The notes under the pieces: generated by a model
What the model saw: the letters and a program-made list of their open reading frames with translations, nothing else
The model's database searches: none
Told to the model about the DNA's origin: nothing
From: Sabellastarte sp. h YS-2021
Taxonomy: Eukaryota; Annelida; Polychaeta; Sabellida; Sabellidae
Length of the DNA stretch: 64,000 bases
Assembly: GCA_964017235.1 (NCBI GenBank)
Contig: OZ024927.1
Coordinates: forward strand, 46,691,293 to 46,755,292
Direction of reading: 5' to 3'
Made by a program: the position numbers and the translations under genes
In this document: piece after piece, positions 9,787 to 19,534 of the stretch
Layout: the number at the start of each line of letters is the position of its first letter
Position numbering within the stretch: position 1 is the stretch's first letter

Positions 9787-12590
9787 TTGGCCATCCTAGA
9801 GTGTGGATGTTTATTTTATTTTCGGATTTTTATTAAGTATTTGGACTTTTTGTGGATTTGAGTTCTGTTATAAGACGTCTGTATTGACAATGTCTTCTCA
9901 GGACAAATTAAGAGGAAAAGCACAGAGGAAAAGTGCTTTTGTAGACATTTCTTCACGGATTGTTTACCATTTTTTGTAAAATGGCGACAGGGAAGTTTGT
10001 CGCTGGATGAAGATCTTCTGCTGCTCAGAATGCCTGTTTTTTCTTCATAACTCTCGTATTACATCATATGGGAGTTCTTTTTTTATGCAATTTTTGAAGA
10101 TTTACTTCATTTATTAACACTGAAACTGTCGGCAGTCATACTAGCTCCGGCAGGGACAGTTTACATGTTGCTAGGCGACAAAGGAAACGATGGAGACAAT
10201 TCGATTGTCACAAAGCTTATCACACGTCGGGTTCGTATAGCCAGGCGTTTTGGTAGCAAAGATCTCACCACATCATGCTCTACCGAATAGGTCACCGGTT
10301 GGAATTCCCCGTGGTGGCAGACATCATTGTTTTTTTACATCGTGGGCAAGTTCCGGATGCAGATTTGATCTTTTACACCGTTCATTTCCTCCGGTGAGGT
10401 TCAGTCGGAACTTTTCACGGAGGAAAATACCTGCATGACGTCATCCGAAGACAATCGAGTTTCCATACCTCCCAAAAGGTCAGAAATCGGTTTGTCAGTT
10501 TCCCGGAGCTGTGATTCATCTCAGTAATTGGCTTTTGTTTCTGTGATTTTTTACCGGTTTTTCAGCTGGTCTTAAACCGGCACCGGTACATATGAACTTG
10601 TAACCATTGTCAATTTATTATTCAGGAGTACAGGTTCTCTGGTTTCTGCTACAGAGAGCATGTTAAGGCCTGGATAATTTTTTGAAGTGGTCTAGCAGGA
10701 CCTCTGGCAGGACGTCTTCAAGGAGCTAAGGATTAACAGGAGCTCACAGAGTTTCTTTTTTGCCTTGGGCTGTGTGCAGAGTTTTTTGCAATTACAGTCC
10801 TCAGTGATCAGGAATTTTTTTTGTTGGGCAGTGCTGGGATCAGTTCTCCAACTTGTTATTCAACAGGAGTGTTACAAGTCGTACTTTTCTCTATCTTATC
10901 TCTTAGATGAGTTTGGTAGAATAAAAGTGTATTTTTCACTCTTAATGAGGTTTTCTAGTGCTGAACTTTTGGTCAGATGTCCAGGAAAACTTCATTTTGT
11001 CATCTCGGGTGTATTGTGTTTCTTCTGTCAGGGAAGGAGCAAATTCCTACACAGGGCCAGAAAGGGGATTAGTGCCCCAGGGCAGTTTTGTGCCCATTAT
11101 GATATTTAATTCTCCAACTCTGTTACAAACTCTCCTCCTCTGTAAGACTTAGAGGGGTTAGGAGTAATCTTTAGGAGTAGTGTTTGTTCCACTAGTGGCA
11201 CATATTCTACACCTTACATCTCAACATAGTAAGAGGATATTTTTCAGCCATACTTTACCTTTCACAGAGGCAACAGTACCATGAAGGATTACTTATTCAT
11301 GTTCCTAAAGCAGTTGTGGACATGTGTGTTTAGAATAAATGAATAAAATTCGGGAGACATCAGTTTGCATAAAGCTGTGTATGGAATGTTCGACAAAAGG
11401 GCGATAACACCAGTGAGATGGTGATATCGCTACAATTTTACACTTTATCGGTTGTGATAAGCTGGGAAGAGATGGCTACCACTAATAGTTGAGGTCAGGT
11501 AATAGCCTTTACATGTACCTTTATTTCGCATAGTTGGGTTTTTCGCAATTAATATGTTAATAGTAAGTGAATGGGTGTGTCAACTCGTTTCCTTACAGTT
11601 GCATTCTTTCGTAGCCGGATTCACGCAATTCTTATCTTCACTTCCCTGTTGATGACAATTCACACCGGTTCACTGCCTGTTTGCTATGTTAGTCCATGGT
11701 GAGAATGTGGGATCTATAAGAACGCATCATGCTTTACCAGTATAGACCATTTCATTGCTTTGCTCTTGGAAATGGTTTATTTTCGACTTTTCTATGGCAT
11801 CAACGGATAGTGAACCTGATGGCTGCAGTAGAAGGCATTGGGTGTCACCAGCAAAAAAAAACAAAAAAAAAAAAAAAAAAAACCAGGATTTTTAGTTTGG
11901 ATTGCAGATTCCACCTTAGGGTACATCTTTACTCATAGCAAAGCATCTTCTCCGGCTAATGGTTTCTAAGGAAGTCATTTCTGTGGTGGCGGTATGGCTT
12001 CATAGGAGAAAACAGTGCCATTGGGTTATTTGTTTATCAGGTAACCCCAAGGCTATCTGCTAATGTACCACAGATACCACACATAATACACAGATAATGT
12101 ACCAGTTTTTCTGTTCTCAGGTTCCATCTTCAGTGGTGGAACGACTTTTCAATTTGCAGGAGCTTCCATTACTTCATCAGAAGGAGCACAATCTCCTTCG
12201 GTTATTAGATGCTTTCTTTAAGGGTTGGGATGCACAATTATGGCATCAAACAGCCAGTGGTCTGTTGTATCATGAGGGGTCAAGACTCCACATTAACAGG
12301 GCTACTACCTTTAGAATCATTTGGAGGTCTGATTCGGATTCTGAATCTGTTGATTTCCCCAGATATTTCTTCAGTGGTTTCCTATCTGAACAGGTAGGGA
12401 GGTACCCGCTTTCAGGAATGTGTTTCCTTATCTGAAGAATCATTCTTTGGACGAATGCCATGGGTTCAGATTCAGGCATATCACTTCCCAGGGTATACAA
12501 TATTCCAACTAATTCTTTGTTCATGAGAGTCAAGATGATTCAAATTGAATGTGTTTTTGGATGACTTTTGAATCTTCTATTCTGATTCAG
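9787..12590. other. Interior of DIRS family A copy; no recognisable coding
   Basis: This 2.8-kb stretch lies where gag and RT should be. I find no RT palm motif, no YLDD-type box and no zinc knuckle. Open frames are short (up to about 115 codons) and lack family features. A poly-A tract with one interruption lies at about 11852-11880. Low identity to 2.3-4.3 kb suggests that the coding decayed beyond recognition or was replaced. Confidence 0.55.
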
Positions 12591-14333
12591 GTGTTCAATC
12601 AAATCTGTCTTTGATTACAATCACCAATGATGGATTTGTTTTGCAACTAGTTTGAACCACAAGCTTGTCTTTTTCAACTTTTCTTGGGATGGACTGGACA
12701 GTTTGTTTGGTCCTGTGACCTTGATTCTTCAGGTGATGCAGGTGAATCATTTGGCTTTTAAGGCTCCTTTGATTTTCAACCTGTAGTCATTCCTGCTTTG
12801 AAACCTTCTTTAGATTATGCTTTGGTGCCAGATAAGTTTCTTTGTTCAGTGAGATCCTTGAGAGGTTATCTTGATAAGTCAAAGATCTCAGGAAAGGCAA
12901 GAAAATTCTTTTTGTAGCTATTAAGAAGGGCTACTCCAAGATTTAGGTGCAGAATCATCTGGATTGCATCAGAGTGGCTAGGGATATCTTATTTTTGGGA
13001 TCTGGTGGATCTGTTCCACAAAGGTTCCTTTTCATGGCTTCCCTTGTAGGTGAGTTCAATCATTCTGCCATTGGTATCCAACAACCTGAATCTTAAGCTT
13101 CCAGTGTATGTGTTTCCTTTCTTAGCCTGTGGGGCTTGGGTAACAGATGCATTACTCATTTCTTGGGAGGATCTGGACAGCTTTGTGTTTGTTCCAGTGG
13201 CTCTCATTCCTCAGGTGATTCAAGATGATCACCTACAGGTGCAGAATCATCATGGTTGAACCAGGATAGCCAAGGATTCTTCAGGTAATTTAGAAGATGC
13301 CCACCTTCAGGTGCAGATTCATCATGATTGAATCATGATGGTCATGGTGGATGTTCTTGGTTGTGGGACCTGGTAGATCTATGCACAAACCTCCATCTGA
13401 GGCTTCTTTGTGGTGAACTTCTCAGATACTACTTTTGTAGATGTAGCAAATTTCCTTAATTATTTCTTTAAGGAAAAGAATCTTAAGCCATCTACTATTG
13501 CTGGTTACAGAATAACAATGGTAGATTGTTTTCCTTGAAGGGGAATAAGTCTCTAGAACTCTTCAGCTGTATAGATTGTTGACATATTTCTATAGAGACA
13601 ATCCAGTAACCAATAGGTTAAGCCTTCTTTACCTTTTGTCTCTGGTCTTGTTTGGTCTCACCAGACAGTCTTTTGAGCCTTTGGGGAAGATTTCTTGGAG
13701 GTTATTAACTTTCAAGACGGTCTTTTTTTGACTTTGGCATTAGGCAAAGGAAGAAGGGTAATTCTCGTTAGCATTGTCTTCCCTTACTTTAAATGAGTAT
13801 TGCTCACAAGTGGCTCTGGCCATTTATTAGCCAAGAATCAGTTGGCTTCGGATGGGCCTACTTCAGTTAAGCCGGTCGATATGCCAGCTCTCAATCATTG
13901 GGACAGCAGTTTTACTCAAGATAGATCTCTTTGTCTTGTGAGGTTTTGAAATACTTTTACTTGGGACAAAGGATTCAATGAGGAATTATTATGTCTGGTC
14001 TGTGCCTAGTTAGGAAGGCTTTACAGCAGATATTTTCAGGTCAACTATCTTATCTTGCTGTGGGCAGACTATCATTTTGACTGAGGAGAAGTCAAATTCT
14101 GACTCTCAACAGCAGCGAGTCAAAGCAAGAATCTTTAGGTTTTAGGATAGTGTTTCTGTATATGAATTTTTAGATGCATGTTACTGGAAACCATAACTTT
14201 TTTACCAATTTTCAGTCTCACCTGCTTGGTTTGCTTGTGGTCAGACTTTGATATTGTGTCCTACAGTTTGTTATCTTATAAGTATATGCGTGATACTTAT
14301 ATTGATACTTTAGTATGCATTTGCAGCTGTATG
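12591..14333 (+). pseudogene. DIRS family A RNase H tail and tyrosine recombinase, duplicated and degenerate
   Basis: Two overlapping rounds of the same coding order are visible. Round one reads FSWDGLDSLFGPVTLI near 12670-12730, then PVVIPALKPSLDYAL and VRSLRGYLDKSK at about 12780-12890. Round two reads SWEDLDSFVFVPVALIPQVI at about 13160-13215, then the N-terminal recombinase region near 13450, PVDMPALNHW near 13875 and MHVTGN-like remnants near 14175. They align with SLPWKDLDAYAFPP and PVVIPALAPTLDRSL of the family B element. Many stops occur in all frames. The second round closely matches window positions 1-1240, so those two copies share a common ancestor. Confidence 0.72.
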
Positions 14334-14339
14334 TCTGTC

Positions 14340-15449
14340 TAATCTAATCTAATGTGGACTTTTATAGCGCTTAATCTCCATCACTGATGGACTCTAAGGC
14401 GCATCTAACCATAAGCAAAGGCAATTAGCGTTAATCAAGGGACAATAGCCAGGTCGTACCAAAGAGACACAGATGTGACGGGGGAGGCTATGGTGGGTAG
14501 GCTTTTGCAAACAGGTAAGTTTTAAGCTTGCTTCTGAAGGAGGCAACTGATGTTGCACAGCGGACATCTTGAGGGAGTTCATTCCAGGTCTTAGGAGCAT
14601 CAAAGGCAAAACTCAGGCCAAAATGTTTGGTTGACTTAAAGACTGATGAATGAAAAGGAGGAACTGTAAGGTATTGATGATCTGGGTGACTACGCCTAGT
14701 ACTATAGGGACAACTACTGGGAGACAGGAACGGTCCAAAATAGGAAGGAGAGCCACTATGCAAGAATTTATACACAAGTGTTGCAGTTTTGAAAATACAT
14801 CGGTACTTAACAGGCAACCAGTGGAGTTTCTTTAAGATGGGTGTGACATGAGCATACTTTCTGTGATTTGTAACAATACGAGCAAGGGTGTTCTGAATAC
14901 TTTGCAATTTGTACTGATTGAAACCGGACAAACCTCTGAACAGAGAGTTACAATAGTCCAGGCGACTACTGACCAAGGCATTTGCAGCAAGGACTGCAAC
15001 ATTAGGAGTAAGATGCTTTCTAATTCTACGGAGGTCGCGCATCTGAAGAAAGCACGCTTTGCAAGTCCTCTTGATATGCTCGGAGAATGAAAAATCTGCA
15101 TCAAACCACACACCTAGATTTCTGACAGAATCAACCGGATGAAGAAGGCTACCAAGAATGCTAACAGGAAAATGAGAGGAAATCTTCTGACGTTGAGCCT
15201 TAGAACCAAAGACAATAAATTCAGTTTTTTCAGGGTTGAGCTTCAATTTGCTGAGAGACATCCACTCTTGGACATCATGAAGGCATGCATTTAGCTTGGC
15301 GAGAGCCGAATGAGCATTCTTATGGGAGAGATGGATGTATAACTGAGTGTCATCGGCATAAAAATGGAATTTAATATGCGGGTGGAGGCTAATAATTTTA
15401 CTAAGTGGAGTTGTATAGAGTGAAAACAACAATGGACCCAGGACAGAAC
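14340..15449 (-). mobile_element. CR1/L2-like LINE, 5'-truncated, with 5-bp target duplication
   Basis: The non-LTR element lies on the minus strand inside the DIRS copy. Its 3' end carries a short TTAGA-type tail (TTAGATTAGATTAG on the minus strand). CTGTC occurs at 14335-14339 and again at 15450-15454, flanking the element, and the unoccupied relative at about 1215-1232 reads straight through (gtatgtctgtcatact). This pins the insertion and its 5' truncation within the RT domain. Confidence 0.85.
14488..15449 (-). pseudogene. LINE reverse transcriptase C-terminal half
   Basis: About 320 codons stay open. Reading the minus strand from the truncation point, it begins GSVLGPLLFSLYTTPL, the conserved block just before the catalytic box. 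Then come FYADDTQLY (catalytic YADD), WMSLSKLKLNPEKTEFIVFG, the thumb with SVRNLGVWFDADFSF, SRLDYCNSLFRGLSG and LHWLPVKYRC, ending FRSKLKTYLFAKAYPP. These C-terminal blocks are typical of CR1/L2/Jockey-type RTs. The endonuclease and RT fingers are missing because of 5' truncation. The first ~15 residues of the open frame upstream come from the host DIRS sequence, not from the LINE. The long open frame suggests a fairly young insertion. Confidence 0.88.
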
Positions 15450-15941
15450 CTGTCATACTATCTGTATTTATATTAGGCAGAATTGTTGACTTCATTCAGA
15501 CTTGGAGTTACACAATATGCTGATGACACTTCCAATATTTGTGTCACCTGTGTGGGTGTTGGATGTTTGTCTAGATACAGCATTCAACTGTGGCAATAAC
15601 TGGCAATTTGTGAGATACTATGATTTAAGGAATCTGTATGGTATGTGGTGACTGTTGGAAGTTTATATGTTGTTGTATGCATGTAAATTTCAATGTAAAC
15701 TTCTCATAATGTTTTAGTTGTAGGCTAGGTAGTGAGTCTCTGTAATGATTACTTCCTTCCTACAACAACAACAACAACAAGGCTGTGTTGTTTTGTAGTG
15801 CTCAACAGTTCCACTGCCTCATCTGGGAGGTGAGTTTGGATCTGAATGCCTATAGGATTGTGCTGTGTATGATAGCTGTGCAGAGTGGTGTACTGGGTCT
15901 TTAAATTCTAGTACTGCCCTCCTTCCATGAAGGCTGCATTC
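15450..15941 (+). other. DIRS family A 3' non-coding part
   Basis: Its first ~150 bp match 1232-1400 of the other family A remnant (GGCAG...GTTGACTTCA, TGTGGGTGTTGGATGTTTGT). A short (CAA)n run lies near 15763-15780. No coding is visible. Confidence 0.6.
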
Positions 15942-16043
15942 AGCAATGGTCAGGAAATGGTAAGTGTATTTTTCGCAATAAAATTGAAAAATTTTGTTGT
16001 AATTTTAATTTTTATTAGATAAATACTTACCATTTCCTGACCA
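15942..16043 (+). repeat. DIRS family A internal complementary region
   Basis: 15942-15985 is the perfect reverse complement of the left outer end (9603-9646). 15984-16043 is the perfect reverse complement of the right outer end (16245-16304). In DIRS elements such a region is thought to template joining of the two ends into a circle. The perfect pairing of both halves is directly visible. Confidence 0.9.
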
Positions 16044-16304
16044 GGATAGTCCCCCCCTACCTCCCCGCAGATTCAGTACTAGGGGAGTATTTTCTGCAAC
16101 AAAAATAATGAAGGTTGTTTACTAGCGTGGTCACATGACCACTAGGGGGACATGCTAGTTCACACTCACTCACTGGCCTCTTAAGGTTTCTTAAAACGTT
16201 TCTCAACGTTGGCCAGTGAGTTGGATGGCACCAACATATAGCAATGGTCAGGAAATGGTAAGTATTTATCTAATAAAAATTAAAATTACAACAAAATTTT
16301 TCAA
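16044..16304 (+). repeat. DIRS family A right inverted terminal repeat
   Basis: It contains CCGCAGATTCAGTACTAGGG, the palindrome GTGGTCACATGACCAC, CTCACTCACTGGCC and GAGTTGGATGGCACCAACA. It ends in a perfect 60-bp complement of 15984-16043. The truncated relative at 2063-2266 shares its left two-thirds. Confidence 0.88.
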
Positions 16305-16660
16305 ATTTGCTTATAACTCACTTACTATTGGTCCTAGAGGTTTGGGATGGTAAACCAATCTATAGGAAATCATGGGCTGGGAATCTTTTAGTGTGGTCGG
16401 ATTCGACCTTAGACCCCTCGTTTAAGGTCAAACGAGGATAGCCAAACTTAAAAGTGCTTACAACTCGCTTATTATTGGTCCCAGAGATTTTGGATGGTAC
16501 ACCAATGTATAGGAAATCATGGACTGGGAATCTTTTGGTGTGGTCGTATTTGACCTTGGGCTCCTCCTTCAAGGTCAAATGAGGATAGTCAAAGTTAAAA
16601 GTGTTTATAACTTGCTTAATATTGCACCTAGATGTTTTGGGTGTGAAACCAACCTATAGG
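16305..16660 (+). repeat. 146-bp tandem array, about 2.4 copies (continuation of the array split by the DIRS copy)
   Basis: Unit phases lie at 16310, 16456 and 16602. They carry the TATAACTCRCTTAYTATTGG core and the inverted TTTGACCTT / AAGGTCAAA boxes. The array fades at about 16660 after CCAACCTATAGGAAT. Confidence 0.85.
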
Positions 16661-17192
16661 AATTTTTTTGGCTTTCCTGAAGTGAATACTCCTAATATCC
16701 TATATTACTTACCTACAGATAAGTTGTGTTATAAAATTCAGGTCTAACAAGTCATATCTTCTGTGTAAAGGACTAAAGACAAGGTACACATGTTATTCTA
16801 CAAACACATCTTACAAACACTGTTATTAGCCTTGCCACAGGTATTTATATGTATCATATAGACACAACTGTTTGATTGCATTATAAGTATTTTTCATAAT
16901 GTTCTCAAATATTTACTGAAAAAAATGTGCTGAAAATTATGTTAAAAAACAAAATCAAATCAAATATAATTTAAAATAAAAAAGAACAGGTGCATTTGTA
17001 AGTCTATGTCTAGCAGTCTACTGATGAAGTCACATTCTCCAATTTCCAGCTCTTCAGTTATGCAGTGTACATACATGGGTTTTACCCATGATTGAGTTAA
17101 TGAAATCTTATAAATTATTATTGGTTATTAAGTGGTCCATCTGAGTAGCTCTGATGATCAGTAATGCAAAAAAATATGGTTTCTTGGTTTCT
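16661..17192. other. AT-rich unique sequence; no feature seen
   Basis: No splice-flanked open frame, terminal repeat or array is recognisable. A poly-A-rich stretch lies near 16915-16985. Confidence 0.5.
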
Positions 17193-17396
17193 ATGTCAGC
17201 TGACATGGTATCACTCTGCATTGTCTGGTGTGCATCCACATCCTCATGAACAACTCCAAAAGTACAAGTCCCAGAGATATGCTTTTACGTTTAAAAGATA
17301 CCTTGTCTCTTGAGGATGATAAATTGTTCAAGGCATGCAGATCGGTCTGTTCATCTGTTAGGAATCTTCTGATGTGGATAGATTTGGCCTTGGGCA
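17193..17396 (+). mobile_element. Hairpin-headed element fragment (ATGTCAGCTGACAT class)
   Basis: The head is the 14-bp palindrome ATGTCAGCTGACAT followed by GGTATCACTCTGC. The body contains CAACTCCAAAAGTACAAG, the segment AGAGATATGCTTTTAC and TTTAAAAGATACC with GAGGATGATAAATTG. Relatives with the same body lie at 43855-44080 and 48726-49095. Near 17360 it passes into part of a 146-bp unit (GGAATCTTCTGATGTGG), which is cut at 17396 by the next element. Confidence 0.6.
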
Positions 17397-17689
17397 CTGT
17401 TTAGAGGTATACAGTTATAAGTAGAGACTTTGGGAAAGGCTAAGACAGTTATAAAGTGGAGTATACATTGATCCAGATGTTAAGTGTATCACTTTATGGG
17501 AATGACCTCCTCTTGAACTCTAAGATCCTTTTATAAAGGTAAACAGCAGTAGTTAAATGTTGGGAACAAGGCCATATATATGTGCCTTCAGTGTGTCTGT
17601 GATTATACAATAAAATAGAAAGATATAACTTTTATTAGGTGGGTTGCATGTCACCAACCTGCCTATTAGATTAATGTGTCCGACGTCCC

Positions 17690-18640
17690 TTTGTCAGTCT
17701 GTCCGTCCACATTTTTCGTTTCTGGACTCTAACTCGAAAATGGTTTGTCCAATCAAATTCAAACTTGACAGGGACATAGATCACCATCATAGCTAGGTTC
17801 CTTTTGAAGTTGGTGTAATTCCGTCCGTTCGTTTGTCTGTTTGTCTGTTCATCCATCTGTCCGTCCACATTTTTCGTTTCCCGACTCTAACTCGAAAATG
17901 GTTTGTCCAATCAAATTCAAACTTGACAGGGACATAGATCACCATCATAGCTAGGTTCTTTTCGAAATTTGTATAATTCCGTCTGTTTGTTTGTCTGTTT
18001 CTTGTCAGTCCATCTGGCTGTCCGTCCATATTTTCATTTCCGGACTCTAACTCGAAAATGGTTTGTCCAATTGAATTCATACTTGACAGGGACATAGATC
18101 ACCATCATAGCTAGGTTCCTTTTGAAGTTGGTGTAATTCTGTCCGTTCGTTTGTCCGTTTGTCCATTTTTTGTTCGTATGTCTGTCCATCCGTCTGTCCT
18201 TCCACATTTTGGTTTCCGGACTCTAACTCGAAAACGGTTTGTCCAATCGAATTCATACTTGACAGGGATATAGATCACCATCATAGCTAGGTTTCTTTCG
18301 AAATTGGTGTAATTCCGTCTGTGTTCGTTTGTCTGTTTTTTGTCCGTTTGTCTGTTCATCCGTCTATCCGTCCACATTTTCGTTTCCGGACTCTAACTCG
18401 AAAACAGTTTGTCCAATCGAATTCAAACTTGTCAGGGAGATAGATCACCATCATAGCTAGGTTCCTTTCGAAATTGGTGTAATTCTGTTGGTTCATTTGT
18501 CCGTTTGTTTGTCAACATTTCCGTTTCTGGACTCTAACTCAAAAACGGTTTGTCCAATCGAATTCAAACTAGATAGGGAGATACATCACCATCATAGCTA
18601 AGTTTCTTTCAAAATTGGTGTAATTCCGTCCTTTCGTTTG
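17690..18640 (+). repeat. Tandem array, ~160-bp variable unit, 6 copies
   Basis: GACTCTAACTCGAAAA occurs at 17725, 17883, 18043, 18219, 18389 and 18530 (the last as GACTCTAACTCAAAAA). It is followed in each unit by GTTTGTCCAATC, AATTCAAACTTGACAGGGA and ACATCACCATCATAGCTAGG-like sequence. Length varies because each unit contains a TTTGTCTGTCCGT-type simple repeat. A palindromic lead GGTGGGTTGCATGTCACC lies just upstream, at about 17639. Confidence 0.88.
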
Positions 18641-18665
18641 TCCGTTTATAGCATAGATACAATTA

Positions 18666-18886
18666 TGTAACCTAGATTACAAGTTTTACGTTTGTTAGCG
18701 CGTCTAACACATTCACCTTAACTGGGTAACCTAACATTTCTTTCCTTGTTTCTAAATATAATTACAGCAGTTGCTAACCTTATTGCTTCCTGCGCAACCT
18801 GCCTTTTGGGGCATCTTTGACCCTCTTGTATAACTATCTCTAATTCTTAAAAAAATATATATATACATACGTCAGAACTATAAACA
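18666..18886 (+). mobile_element. Putative Gypsy LTR (221 bp) with primer-binding site
   Basis: It begins TGTAACCTAGATTACAAG and ends in AACA. It is followed directly at 18887 by TGGTGTCAAAATAG, which has the form of a retroelement primer-binding site, and then at 18906 by a gag start. The terminal TG...CA fits an LTR. No second LTR is present, so the element is truncated after gag. Confidence 0.6.
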
Positions 18887-18905
18887 TGGTGTCAAAATAG
18901 TTTGA

Positions 18906-19412
18906 ATGGCTTTTATTAATATCCCTTTTCCAGCTCCAGTGAAGGTGGAAGGTGACTTATTTAGTAATTGGACAAATTTCAAAGCTCAATGGGAAGATAA
19001 TGAAATTGCCACTGGACTAAGGGAGAAATCCAAGAATGTAAGGGTTGCAACTTTAAGATCTGTTATGTGTAGAGATTGTTTTCGAATCTTAAGAAATCTT
19101 CAGATAACGGATGAAAACTGCAAAGATCAAGCAAAGTGCAAAAGGCACTGGAAAATTATTTCAAACCAACCCAAAATGAGATTTACGGATTGTATAATTA
19201 TGTTCTATTCTTGTGATGAAGGACCCAATGAAAATGTGAATCAGTGGGTTAACAGACCAAGACCACTTTCAAAGTCTTGCAACTTTGAAGCAATGGCTGA
19301 CAGTTTGTTAAGAGAACCAGTGGTTCTTGGGACAAGAGACAAGGCTACAAGAGCATGGACGTTTAGAGAGAAGGTAGTCAATCTAAATGAAGCAGTTGAA
19401 GTAGCTGCTTAA
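18906..19412 (+). pseudogene. Gypsy-type retrotransposon Gag, N-terminal part
   Basis: Gag would form the retrotransposon particle. The 168-codon frame starts shortly after the LTR and primer-binding site. It shows the pattern common in invertebrate Gypsy Gags: a Pro-rich start (FPAPVKVEGDLFSNW), then NFKAQWEDNEIATGLREK, VRVATLRSVM, a helical middle, NVNQWVNRPRPLSKSCNF, MADSLLREPVVLGTRDK and NLNEAVEVAA. A zinc knuckle, protease and RT should follow but are absent; within about 90 bp the sequence reaches the inverted end of the enclosing element. The open frame is intact, yet several normally conserved positions look altered. It is best treated as a truncated relic. Confidence 0.8.
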
Positions 19413-19534
19413 CACATAACATAAAGGAGGTTGACCAAGGGACATCTGAAGAAGTGGTACACTTCAACAATCAGGAGAAGGCTAACAGATGTCCAGCAAA
19501 AAGTCTCTACTTATAACTGTGTACGCCTAAACAG

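Larger units (their letters stand above)
9603..16304 (+). mobile_element. DIRS-type element (family A), structurally complete ends but non-coding
   Basis: A 6.7-kb insertion inside a 146-bp satellite array. The left inverted repeat (9603-9786) and right inverted repeat (about 16090-16304) match almost perfectly over about 160 bp. The internal complementary region (15942-16043) equals the complement of the left outer end joined to the complement of the right outer end, each arm perfect over 44 and 60 bp. The flanking array resumes in phase, apart from a short AAATTT shared at both junctions, which fits recombinase insertion without target duplication. Inside are only decayed RNase H and recombinase pieces, partly duplicated, and a truncated LINE. 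Confidence 0.88.
17397..19534. mobile_element. Composite element with ~36-bp terminal inverted repeats
   Basis: The left end CTGTTTAGAGGTATACAG and the following 18 nt (TTATAAGTAGAGACTT) are the inverted counterpart of the right end (19499-19534), with about three mismatches. The flanks are two halves of one 146-bp satellite unit: ...ttggccttgggc on the left and gcccctccttcaaag on the right. The insertion therefore interrupted that unit. Inside are a 160-bp array and the 5' part of a Gypsy retrotransposon. No transposase is seen, so it is non-autonomous or a nested accumulation. Confidence 0.7.

Noticed and set aside
10765..11109. 114-residue frame inside the DIRS copy as a host gene
   Set aside because: No domain, no splice pattern, and it lies within the inverted ends of the element; random open frame is likelier.
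14335..14352. TTAGATTAGATTAG read as an interstitial telomere repeat
   Set aside because: The unit is five bases (TTAGA) and it lies at the 3' end of a LINE, where short tails are expected.
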